From: Nitrososphaerota archaeon
Lineage (GTDB): Archaea > Thermoproteota > Nitrososphaeria > Nitrososphaerales > JACPRH01
Assembly: GCA_029460375.1 (NCBI GenBank)
Contig: JARPAQ010000164.1
Location: 1 to 6,753, forward strand
Reading direction: 5' to 3'
Length of the DNA: 6,753 bases
The notes under the pieces are model-generated. The model was not told the origin of the DNA. It saw nothing but the letters and a program-made list of their open reading frames with translations, and did no database searches. Shown piece after piece: positions 1-5,373 of this stretch. Position numbers and translations under genes: made by a program. Position 1 is the first letter of the stretch. Every line of letters starts with the position of its first letter.

Positions 1-1141
1 GAACAGACCCATTGTCACACCGCGTCACAATGGGTTCTCCACCCCGAGGGTGCCTCACTTCATCCAGATCTGGACAGACTCTCCTAATCGCCGATTCTTC
101 TGAAGATAAGAAGGAGACCCCCTTCCTCTTCGCAGCTGTAAAGGGGCGCAGCTTGATTCTATCCGTCAACCCCACCATTAAACCATGGTTAGCGAATATA
201 ATGGTGAAAGGCCCATTCATAAGTAGACCACTGTATGTCATACGAAGAAGGCGGTAAAGGTTCTTTTCACGAGGAGGTAATGCATCGATATTCCTCCATA
301 ATGGTGGTGCAAATATCTTTGCCACTATGTCTATGGGCAGGTGATGCTTCCTCATCAATAGATCAAGCGCGAATACGAAGATTTCTGTATCAGTCTGGAA
401 CGTGCACTTATACCCCTGCATTTCGAGGAAACGTCTGTTTGTTCCGTAAGAGGATATTTCTCCGTTATGAACTATAGAGGAGTCTAGGAGAGAAAAGGGA
501 TGTGCTCCACCCCACCAGCCGGGGGAGTTGGTCGGGAATCGACCGTGAGCTATCCACATGTATCCTCTGTACTCGTCTAGACGGAAGAAATCCGCTATTT
601 CTTGCGGCCAACCCACTCCTTTGAATACCCCCATGTTTTTGCCGCTGGAAAATACGCATACTCCTCTGCCTGAAGTGTTGAGTTCTAAACATCTCTGAAC
701 CAGATAATCAGATTCTCCGATTCCGTGGAGTATATCGTTGTCGATGTTGACAAAGTATCGCCACATAATCGGTGCTTTTGTCCTGAATCTGTTCTGATCC
801 GTCGGTATCTCTTCTTCATGTATCACTTGGAGGTTTGAGTTTATGAATCTTGAGCCCCAGTTTAGAGCTTCTTTATCGTCGTACATGACGTGGAGGGCAT
901 AATTCTTATGATACTTGGGGTAGATACCGTAAATGGCGAATCCTGAGCCTAAGCCGTTAGTCCGCTCATTCATATTTGTCATAGCTTCTATGATGTTGTG
1001 GCCGCTGAGGGGCGTTCCTTGCTGATCTATCATTCCGAATACTGAGCAGGCGTCGATCACTTTGTCGTCTCCGTATGGATTGTTACGCTTCTGTACGCTT
1101 CGTAACGCATTGTACGTTGGATGCTCAACGGTCTCCATCAT
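1..1141 (-). CDS. Glutamate synthase glutaminase subunit (archaeal-type split GltB N-terminal domain), 3' end cut by window edge
   Basis: Class II (Ntn) glutamine amidotransferase that would hydrolyse glutamine and pass ammonia to the glutamate synthase FMN subunit in the cytoplasm. The frame is open for 380 codons from the ATG at 1141 (a second ATG follows at once at 1138) to the left edge, with no stop, so the C-terminus is missing, probably only slightly. Visible family motifs: candidate nucleophile Cys32 in ACSVFG, RTNGLGSGFAIYGIYP (60-75), FSSGKNMGVFKGVGWP (164-179), AHGRFPTNSPGWWGG with Arg201, HNGEIS (225-230) and TDTE (250-253). These correspond to the Arg, Asn-Gly and Asp substrate and oxyanion elements of the fold. 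Cys32 is preceded by 31 residues, so a propeptide must presumably be removed, as in bacterial GltB. Archaea often encode the three GltB domains as separate genes; the FMN and GXGXG subunits would be expected beyond the left edge, which cannot be seen. Its neighbour glnA supplies the glutamine. Alternative: a related GlxB/MgsA-type amidotransferase, less likely next to glnA. Confidence 0.85.
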   Translation of the reverse strand, partial: MMETVEHPTYNALRSVQKRNNPYGDDKVIDACSVFGMIDQQGTPLSGHNIIEAMTNMNERTNGLGSGFAIYGIYPKYHKNYALHVMYDDKEALNWGSRFINSNLQVIHEEEIPTDQNRFRTKAPIMWRYFVNIDNDILHGIGESDYLVQRCLELNTSGRGVCVFSSGKNMGVFKGVGWPQEIADFFRLDEYRGYMWIAHGRFPTNSPGWWGGAHPFSLLDSSIVHNGEISSYGTNRRFLEMQGYKCTFQTDTEIFVFALDLLMRKHHLPIDIVAKIFAPPLWRNIDALPPREKNLYRLLRMTYSGLLMNGPFTIIFANHGLMVGLTDRIKLRPFTAAKRKGVSFLSSEESAIRRVCPDLDEVRHPRGGEPIVTRCDNGSV

Positions 1142-1173
1142 TCTTTAGGTCACATCTATATCGTAAATGCTAT

Positions 1174-1184
1174 GTATATATACT
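1174..1184 (-). promoter_or_regulatory. TATA box of the glutamate synthase amidotransferase gene
   Basis: On the minus strand the sequence reads AGTATATATAC, centred about 38 bases upstream of the ATG at 1141. With the usual archaeal spacing (about 26-27 bases) transcription would begin near 1152, leaving a leader of about 11 bases with no clear Shine-Dalgarno sequence. The box directly follows one arm of the inverted repeat at 1184-1207. Confidence 0.55.
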
Positions 1185-1207
1185 TTATGCGATTAAAATG
1201 GCATAAA
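1184..1207. promoter_or_regulatory. Inverted repeat TTTATGC-N10-GCATAAA abutting the TATA box (candidate operator)
   Basis: Seven-base perfect arms at 1184-1190 and 1201-1207 are separated by 10 bases, about one helical turn. The proximal arm sits where the BRE would lie, next to the TATA box of the amidotransferase gene. A dimeric regulator bound here could block TFB/TBP or activate from upstream. The arms are AT-rich, so chance occurrence is possible. Confidence 0.35.
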
Positions 1208-1405
1208 TATGTCAAGTGGTAAGAGTTGTTGTTAATGCCGCGAGCAAAATCTATACAAGCCTACTCACTACTAACAAGTATACTTGCAGAATTACCACTA
1301 CAGATTCAACAAGTACATCTACATGAAAACGAACTCTCAGGAGACACTGCTCAGCACCCTAACTACACAGTATGAATTTACTCGTCGGATTTGGCTAAAG
1401 CTGAT

Positions 1406-2740
1406 TTACAGCAGTTCCAGGTACCGCTTTATCTCCCAGTCTGTAACTTGGATTTTATACTCGTCCCACTCAGCCTTCTTCGCCTTCAGATATGCTTCAT
1501 AAGTATGTTTACCCAGAGTGGCCCTAACTATTTCGCTGTTTTCCATAGCCGTAATCGCCTCGCTGAGTGAGCTTGGAAGAGTATCGATATAGAGTTCCTT
1601 TAGCTTCGCATCATCGAACTCATACACATCCTCTTCTACAGATGACGGTGGCTGAAGATTCTTCTTTATCCCGTCCAGACCGGCTATAAGCATAACAGCG
1701 AAAGAGAGATAGGGGTTACAGCTCGGATCAGGACACCTTAGCTCCGCCCTCACTGATTTTTCTCTACCTTCAGAATAGGCAGGTACCCTTATCAGCGCAG
1801 ATCTGTTCTTGCGCGCCCAAGATATGTAGACAGGTGCTTCATAACCAGGAACTAGACGTTTATACGAATTGACTGTTGGAGCAAGAATCCCTATCATCTC
1901 CTTCACATGCGTAAGTTGACCGGCGATGAAGTTCTTAGCAACCTTCGACAACTTATATTCGTCGTCAGGGTCGAAGAATGCGTTCTTACCGTCCTCGGTG
2001 AATAAACTCTGATGAGTATGCATACCTGAACCGTTCATTCCAAATACAGGCTTAGGCATAAAGGTCGCATACAGATCATTTTGTTGAGCTATGGCTTTGA
2101 CTGTGTGTTTAAGTGTCATCGCGTTGTCGGCAGTCTTCAAAGCATCATCATATCGAAAGTCGATTTCATGCTGTCCGAAAGCCACTTCGTGATGGCTCAT
2201 TTCTACAGTAAGACCAAATTCGCCCAACGCATCGATTATGTCCGATCTTACACGGGAAGCCTTATCACGTGGTGAGAAGTCGAAGTAGGAGCCGACATCG
2301 TGCGGAACAGGGGTTGTAGTTGGCCCATTCTCGGGTCGGAATAGAAAGAACTCTAGCTCAGGCCCTGTGTTAAATACGAAACCCATATCTGAAGCCGCTT
2401 TTAACGCCCTCTTCAAAATCTCACGTGGGTCTCCTTCGAACGGCTTGCCGTCAGGAGCATATACATCACATATGACTCGAGCAACCCCCTTTTCCCATGG
2501 AATTACCGCGAAAGTAGACGGATCTGGGAGTAGATACATGTCTGATTCGAATATACGTGCAAAACCTTGGATCGACGAACCGTCGAACCATGTCCCTCTG
2601 TTGAGGGAGTCTTCGAGCTGTTCTGATGGTATTGTGGTAGATTTCAAGCCCCCATGTATATCTGTGAACTGAAGGTTGACGAAGGATACGCCGCGTTCTT
2701 GAACATCCGCCAGAACGTTTTCCTTAAGTTTGTCAGTCAA
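1406..2740 (-). CDS. glnA: Glutamine synthetase, type I (GSI-alpha-like)
   Basis: Catalyses ATP-dependent formation of glutamine from glutamate and ammonia; cytoplasmic, dodecameric in the family. The 444 residues match the usual GSI-alpha length. An N-terminal beta-grasp domain (about 15-100) contains LQFTDIHG and WFDGSS (51-56). The catalytic domain shows GPELEFFLF with metal ligands Glu128 and Glu130, EMSHHEVAFGQHEIDF (180-195) with Glu185 and Glu192, GSGMHTHQS with His241, NSYKRLVPGYEAP (291-303) with flap Glu301, and AELRCPDPSCNPYL (332-345). Arg62 in QGFARI corresponds to the Arg62 tied to glutamine feedback inhibition in Bacillus GSI-alpha. I see neither the adenylylation loop nor the 25-residue insert of GSI-beta, so control by adenylylation is unlikely. 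The start is TTG at 2740; an in-frame TGA nine bases upstream rules out a longer protein. GGAGG at 2752-2756 lies 11 bases before it. It is the GS half of the GS-GOGAT pair with the downstream amidotransferase. Confidence 0.97.
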   Translation of the reverse strand: MTDKLKENVLADVQERGVSFVNLQFTDIHGGLKSTTIPSEQLEDSLNRGTWFDGSSIQGFARIFESDMYLLPDPSTFAVIPWEKGVARVICDVYAPDGKPFEGDPREILKRALKAASDMGFVFNTGPELEFFLFRPENGPTTTPVPHDVGSYFDFSPRDKASRVRSDIIDALGEFGLTVEMSHHEVAFGQHEIDFRYDDALKTADNAMTLKHTVKAIAQQNDLYATFMPKPVFGMNGSGMHTHQSLFTEDGKNAFFDPDDEYKLSKVAKNFIAGQLTHVKEMIGILAPTVNSYKRLVPGYEAPVYISWARKNRSALIRVPAYSEGREKSVRAELRCPDPSCNPYLSFAVMLIAGLDGIKKNLQPPSSVEEDVYEFDDAKLKELYIDTLPSSLSEAITAMENSEIVRATLGKHTYEAYLKAKKAEWDEYKIQVTDWEIKRYLELL

Positions 2741-2816
2741 TCTTGGTCACGCCTCCATCTTTGGGGGTTTGAGGTTCTTTAATCTTGCAATCTTTTGTTG
2801 GATGCATTTCCACCAT
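2733..2816 (-). CDS. Possible leaderless upstream ORF in the glnA leader (27 aa), overlapping the glnA start
   Basis: The ATG at 2816 is about 25-26 bases from the centre of the glnA TATA box, which is where transcription should begin. The mRNA could thus start on this ATG and be read leaderless. The ORF has 27 sense codons (it starts MVEMHP and ends VTKID) and stops with TGA at 2733-2735. Its last codons overlap the glnA TTG start by 8 bases, in another frame, and it spans the glnA GGAGG motif. Translation could therefore couple to, or mask, glnA initiation. The peptide has seven Asp/Glu, six Lys/His and one Gln and resembles no family I know. It may simply be a fortuitous frame in a 76-base leader. 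Confidence 0.3.
   Translation of the reverse strand: MVEMHPTKDCKIKEPQTPKDGGVTKID
2752..2756 (-). promoter_or_regulatory. Shine-Dalgarno motif GGAGG for glnA
   Basis: GGAGG on the minus strand, 11 bases before the TTG at 2740. Spacing is slightly long, but it is the only good ribosome-binding motif here and supports internal initiation at TTG. It lies inside the possible upstream ORF. Confidence 0.5.
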
Positions 2817-2836
2817 ACGATGCCTCCGTAAATGGA

Positions 2837-2853
2837 CATATATATGCTTTTTC
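2837..2853 (-). promoter_or_regulatory. glnA promoter: TATA box with purine-rich BRE-like flank
   Basis: On the minus strand GAAAAAG (2847-2853) is followed by CATATATATG (2846-2837), a TATA box that is itself a perfect palindrome. Expected transcription start is about 2814-2816. Because the box is symmetric it could in principle also serve the divergent nitroreductase gene, with a start near 2868 on the plus strand. Confidence 0.6.
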
Positions 2854-2876
2854 AATCTTTTTACCGACATATGCCT

Positions 2877-2886
2877 AGATGCATCT
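2877..2886. promoter_or_regulatory. Palindrome AGATGCATCT upstream of glnA (candidate operator)
   Basis: A perfect 10-base palindrome centred 40 bases upstream of the glnA TATA centre, in the region between the divergent glnA and nitroreductase genes. A second inverted repeat, ATGGAT-N9-ATCCAT, lies at 2893-2913. Their position suits regulator binding, but both are short. Confidence 0.25.
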
Positions 2887-2950
2887 GATAAAATGGATGT
2901 ATGTTCAATCCATCTGCCAAAACCAATCCTGCCGTAACACAATAGGAAAT

Positions 2951-2960
2951 AACTATTATA
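2951..2960 (+). promoter_or_regulatory. Possible TATA box of the nitroreductase gene
   Basis: AACTATTATA precedes the TTG at 2991. A start site about 26 bases beyond its centre falls near 2982, leaving a leader of less than 10 bases. A GGAGG at 2961-2965 would then be untranscribed; it is also 25 bases from the TTG, too far to act as a ribosome site for it. The box is a weak match. Confidence 0.3.
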
Positions 2961-2990
2961 GGAGGCGCCCATATAAACACATGACAACTC

Positions 2991-3503
2991 TTGGACGTAT
3001 TCGAATCCGTTGTGAAAAGATTGGAAGTCAAGAGCTACCTAGACAAGCCCGTACCGATGAACATCGTCAGAGAGATCCTGGAAGCAGGTAGGTTATCGCC
3101 AAGCGCTATGAATCTGCAGCCCTGGAGATTTATAGTTGTCAAAGACAAGGAGACGCTCAAGAAAATTGGCGCACTCAGTCCCTCAGGGCCATACATAGCC
3201 GACGCAGCATTCGCCATAGCAATAGTCGCCGAACCGGAAAGCAGGTGGTATCAGATAGATACAGCTAGGGCGGCGCAGAATATGATGCTGGTAGCGTGGA
3301 ATAGAGGTGTAGGTTCACGCTGGGTGGGTAGTATCAAGCGAGACGAGGTTAAGAAGCTCTTGGCCATACCGGCTGAGATGCATCTGGTAACTGTTTTACC
3401 CTTCGGCTATCCGAAGAAGCCTAGGAGAGGAACGAAGAAGAATAGGAAACCACTATCAGAAATAGCTCACTTAGAAAGATATGGGCAAATATTCTTCCAT
3501 TAA
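2991..3503 (+). CDS. Nitroreductase-family FMN oxidoreductase
   Basis: Predicted flavoprotein using FMN and NAD(P)H to reduce an unidentified substrate; soluble, dimeric in the family. The 170 residues are the compact single-domain length. The N-terminus DVFESVVKRLEVKSYLDKPV (2-21) matches the family opening in which the [KR]RxxV[RK]x[FY] segment grips the FMN phosphate: Arg10 and Lys14 are kept, Leu11 and Glu12 replace the more common polar residues. PSAMNLQPWRF (37-47) is the FMN/dimer motif. Then come RAAQNMMLVAWNRGVGSRWVG (split at 93-102 and 103-113) and the C-terminal LPFGYPKKP (136-144), followed by basic residues and RKPLSEI. The start is TTG at 2991: an in-frame TGA nine bases upstream excludes anything longer, and the family normally begins with MD(V/L)F or similar. 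An ATG at 2981 is in a different frame. The gene is transcribed away from glnA and convergent with the RAD55-like gene. Confidence 0.88.
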   Translation: MDVFESVVKRLEVKSYLDKPVPMNIVREILEAGRLSPSAMNLQPWRFIVVKDKETLKKIGALSPSGPYIADAAFAIAIVAEPESRWYQIDTARAAQNMMLVAWNRGVGSRWVGSIKRDEVKKLLAIPAEMHLVTVLPFGYPKKPRRGTKKNRKPLSEIAHLERYGQIFFH

Positions 3504-3650
3504 AGTAGTAAGAAACATAGAAGCTGAAGTTTTGGTAAACTCCTTATTTCGAACTTGTGACCAAATAAGCATTTTTGGAAGCGATTACACAAAGCACTTA
3601 GAGCATTCTGAGCCTTGCTTGACTTATTTTATCTATCCATTACTGACAAA

Positions 3651-3667
3651 TCTTATTTTTTTATTTC
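3651..3667 (+). terminator. T-rich terminator candidate after the nitroreductase gene
   Basis: TCTTATTTTTTTATTTC on the plus strand, including seven consecutive T (3656-3662), fits archaeal oligo-T termination without a required hairpin. It lies about 150 bases past the stop and overlaps the last codons of the convergent RAD55-like gene. An earlier five-T run at 3572-3576 could end transcription sooner. Confidence 0.45.
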
Positions 3668-4336
3668 TAAATCGATCCTTCCTTGAGAATCAATGGTGAA
3701 TGGCCGCCATCTTTCGTCGAGAGGCGCTCCTCTTGAACTGTGAACATGTAGGGCTCTGATTACTTCGCCGTTCTCAGCCTCTTCTCTCTTAAGAATCAGA
3801 TTTATGTCTCCGAGATAACGAACAGTATTGTAGAAGGACTGTGTATGAATTCCTTCTATATAGGTGATGAAGCTATGAGATGCGCCTCCCCGAAGTTTAG
3901 CTGTAATAATCTGGATCGTTTTTAATAGCGACAATTCATTATTATGGATAACGAGGGTTGAGAGCGGATCGATAAGGACACACTCCACTTCTTGCTCTAA
4001 AGCTGCGGACAAGGTGAGACTGAAATCAGATAGATTCGATGCATTAAATGCGAGATTCGTATTAGACTTTAACCCAACGGTGTGGCTATAACCATCTACA
4101 ATTATCAAGAGATCGTCAAGTGTTGAACTATCAATATCTGTTAACTCGCTCATTTTCAAGCGAATTTGTTCTGGATGCTGATCTAATACAACAAAGACCA
4201 CAGGTTGCCGCTTATTGAGAACCTGAGCCACATAATTATAGGTAATTGCACTCTTCCCTGAACCAGGCGGCCCGATGACGTTTACGACTATGTTCCTTAA
4301 ATTATCAAGATGAAGCATATCTTCAAGAAACTTCAA
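3653..4336 (-). CDS. RAD55/KaiC-like RecA-superfamily ATPase
   Basis: Single RecA-fold ATPase domain of the archaeal RAD55 (KaiC/GvpD-like) group, generally linked to signal transduction; partner unknown, cytoplasmic. The 227 residues are one domain only. Walker A is GPPGSGKS (22-29), a strand plus FVVLDQHPEQIRLKM (48-62) follows, then IIVDGYSHTVG (78-88), Walker B VLIDPLSTL with Asp123, and a C-terminal HSSRGAPLDERWRPF (199-213) followed by DSQGRIDLEI. Asp52-Gln53 occupies the place where KaiC has its catalytic Glu pair; Asp is, as I recall, common in this archaeal subgroup, Gln less so. The start is TTG at 4336, bounded by an in-frame TAG six bases upstream; ATG at 4318 (residue 7) is the alternative and would keep the whole domain. 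A TATA-like box centred at 4363 points to a start site at 4336-4337, so the mRNA may be leaderless. Its stop is convergent with the nitroreductase gene. Confidence 0.82.
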   Translation of the reverse strand: MKFLEDMLHLDNLRNIVVNVIGPPGSGKSAITYNYVAQVLNKRQPVVFVVLDQHPEQIRLKMSELTDIDSSTLDDLLIIVDGYSHTVGLKSNTNLAFNASNLSDFSLTLSAALEQEVECVLIDPLSTLVIHNNELSLLKTIQIITAKLRGGASHSFITYIEGIHTQSFYNTVRYLGDINLILKREEAENGEVIRALHVHSSRGAPLDERWRPFTIDSQGRIDLEIKK

Positions 4337-4359
4337 CGCCTAACAAGCTGTGATATAAG

Positions 4360-4366
4360 ATATAAT
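4360..4366 (-). promoter_or_regulatory. TATA-like box of the RAD55-like gene
   Basis: ATTATAT on the minus strand, centred 27 bases from the TTG at 4336, which predicts a transcript starting on or next to the start codon. A second element, TTATATC at 4352-4358, would instead place the start near 4329 and favour the internal ATG at 4318. Confidence 0.35.
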
Positions 4367-4503
4367 CATTATTTCGTTCTTCGAAACTAAGCTGCCTTAA
4401 GAATAGATGCGCACTGCCAGTTTAATTAGTGATATTTGAAAAGGCGAGGGAAGACATATTAGAAAGAAGAGCCTGAATAGGGAGGATTCTGCCGGCTATT
4501 CGG

Positions 4504-5169
4504 TTACAGGTTCGCTATCTTTGATAATAGATTCTGGTATGCTTCAGGGTCTATCTCTCTGGTTCGGCCGTTGTCTACGTCCAGTATGTTGATACTCTGA
4601 AGGTTAGCTACTCTTATCTGCTCCGCCGTTATAGGCGGTTTAGAATAGTACAGGTCGCATAATTGTTTGATCTCTTTAACTTCTTCATCGCTTCTGTAGC
4701 GTGGGGGTCTGCTGAAGATCTGAGGGATCTGAAGAATGTTGTAGGCGGGGGTTGCTAGGCCGAATTTGTTGGCGTAGGAGCTGTATCTAGCTATCTTGCT
4801 GGAGATTCTTGCTTTATTGTAGGTATATGGGTCAAGAGCATGGTTAGGCGGAGTGTAACCTGTCTCCACCTCCACTATAAGCACACCTTCTCCTTTTACA
4901 GCATAAATGTCGCATATCAAGCCGGAGTCTAGAACATACTCCACATCTACATTATACTCCCTCAGGATAAGAGGCTTCGAACAGATAAGCTCCATTACAG
5001 AATGATTTATCTTGACCAGCCTACGGCGATACAACTCTACAAGCCGTTCACCTAGCGCATAGAGACTACGTTTAACTTCCACATCTACATCAACACATAT
5101 CTTCTTCAACAGATCCTGTATATCCGCTTCAAACTGACTGTATCTAACATCCTCAGAACCACCTGCCAA
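4504..5169 (-). CDS. Conserved-looking hypothetical protein, possible PD-(D/E)XK-like nuclease core
   Basis: I do not recognise a named family with certainty. The 221-residue soluble protein has no signal peptide or membrane segment. A helical, charged N-terminal half (10-62) leads into alternating strands: NVDVEYVLDSGLICDIYA (73-90), a turn at Lys-Gly-Glu-Gly (92-95), then VLIVEVETGYTPP (96-108). An acidic residue (Asp87) followed by a strand bearing E-x-E (Glu100, Glu102) resembles the PD-(D/E)XK nuclease core with the Lys replaced by Glu. Next come ALDPYTYNKARISSKIARY (111-129), rich in basic residues, FGLATPAYNILQIPQIF (136-152), PPRYRS, and a C-terminal strand SINILDVDNG. These motif-like blocks suggest a real conserved protein. 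The start is TTG at 5169; TAG six bases upstream excludes a longer form, and no other good start lies near. It stands alone: the next minus gene begins 167 bases downstream, and the candidate ncRNA is divergent. Confidence 0.7.
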   Translation of the reverse strand: MAGGSEDVRYSQFEADIQDLLKKICVDVDVEVKRSLYALGERLVELYRRRLVKINHSVMELICSKPLILREYNVDVEYVLDSGLICDIYAVKGEGVLIVEVETGYTPPNHALDPYTYNKARISSKIARYSSYANKFGLATPAYNILQIPQIFSRPPRYRSDEEVKEIKQLCDLYYSKPPITAEQIRVANLQSINILDVDNGRTREIDPEAYQNLLSKIANL

Positions 5170-5184
5170 AGCCTACCAAACACC

Positions 5185-5191
5185 TTTTATG
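5185..5191 (+). promoter_or_regulatory. TATA-like box for the candidate ncRNA
   Basis: TTTTATG on the plus strand, preceded by A-rich CAAACACC. Its centre (5188) is 26 bases before G5214, two bases before the first nucleotide of the terminal helix of the RNA. The match to a strong TATA box is moderate; the support comes from the spacing. Confidence 0.4.
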
Positions 5192-5213
5192 TCAGTAAGT
5201 AGATAAGTTAATC

Positions 5214-5373
5214 GAGGCTGGGAGCAAGCTCAAGTCAACTGAAAGAACAGGAGCCCCTAGAAATCAAAGCGGTTTCAGAAAACCTGTCGAAAGACAGGCC
5301 GACTGAGCTAGCCAAGATAACTGGAAGGTAACTAAGTAATTCAGAAGGCTAGGCTTAGACCAGCCGTTTTTTT
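5214..5373 (+). ncRNA. Candidate structured non-coding RNA of unknown family (about 155-160 nt)
   Basis: No credible protein gene lies between 5170 and 5450; the plus strand there folds into a coherent RNA. A terminal helix P1 pairs GGCUGG (5216-5221) with CCAGCC (5360-5365), and a seven-T run follows at once (5367-5373). Inside: P2 CUGAAA (5239-5244) with UUUCAG (5273-5278); P3 CCUGUC (5283-5288) with GACAGG (5293-5298), closed by a GAAA tetraloop of the GNRA type; P4 CUGAGCUAGCC (5303-5313) with GGCUAG-G-CUUAG (5347-5358), 11 pairs with one bulged G. P2, P3 and P4 all emerge from a junction closed by P1. Within P4, CUG (5321-5323) can pair with CAG (5342-5344). A TATA-like box at 5185-5191 predicts a start at 5214. 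I could not match it to tRNA, RNase P, SRP or a riboswitch class. It is divergent from the 221-residue gene, and its 3' end faces the 3' end of the PCYCGC gene. Confidence 0.6.
5367..5373 (+). terminator. Seven-T terminator of the candidate ncRNA
   Basis: Seven T on the plus strand begin one base after the closing strand of helix P1 (5360-5365). Oligo-T is sufficient for archaeal RNA polymerase to stop, and the helix before it makes this a strong end point. Confidence 0.55.

Larger units (their letters stand above)
1142..1405. other. Intergenic region between glnA and the amidotransferase gene
   Basis: This 264-base gap between two co-directional genes holds no credible gene. It carries the amidotransferase TATA box, the TTTATGC/GCATAAA inverted repeat, and a perfect 12-base palindrome CAAGTATACTTG at 1275-1286, about 135 bases upstream of the amidotransferase start. 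No strong T-run terminator for glnA was found; the longest on the minus strand is four T near 1320-1330. Some read-through from glnA is therefore possible. Confidence 0.5.

Noticed and set aside
8..34. Hairpin CCCATTGT-N11-ACAATGGG at the left edge
   Set aside because: Lies inside the open amidotransferase frame; 8-bp arms without a following T-run, so no support for a terminator.
465..692. 75-codon minus-strand frame inside the amidotransferase gene
   Set aside because: It is an out-of-frame reading of a region whose correct frame encodes clear family motifs (SSGKNMGVFKG, AHGRFPTNS, HNGEIS).
2081..2672. Plus-strand frames opposite glnA
   Set aside because: Antisense shadows of a well-conserved gene, without any family signature.
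2981..3091. ATG at 2981 with a GGAGG 15 bases upstream as the nitroreductase start
   Set aside because: It is in another frame and stops at 3091; the nitroreductase family alignment starts at TTG 2991. It could rescue the gene only if one base near 2990 were a sequencing error.
3481..3699. 72-codon plus-strand frame after the nitroreductase gene
   Set aside because: Overlaps the nitroreductase 3' end and the RAD55-like 3' end, no start context, no recognisable motif.
4428..4476. Possible C/D box sRNA (AGTGATAT as C box, CTGA as D box)
   Set aside because: The C box departs from RUGAUGA, no D'/C' pair is visible, and no terminal stem supports it.
5341..5365. Resemblance of the ncRNA 3' end (CAGAA-N5-GGCUUA then P1 strand) to the RNase P RNA 3' motif ACAGAAnnnGGCUUA
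   Set aside because: Spacing differs, the segment pairs locally in P4 rather than with a 5' partner, the conserved 5' GAGGAAAGUCC is absent, and the RNA is about half the normal length.
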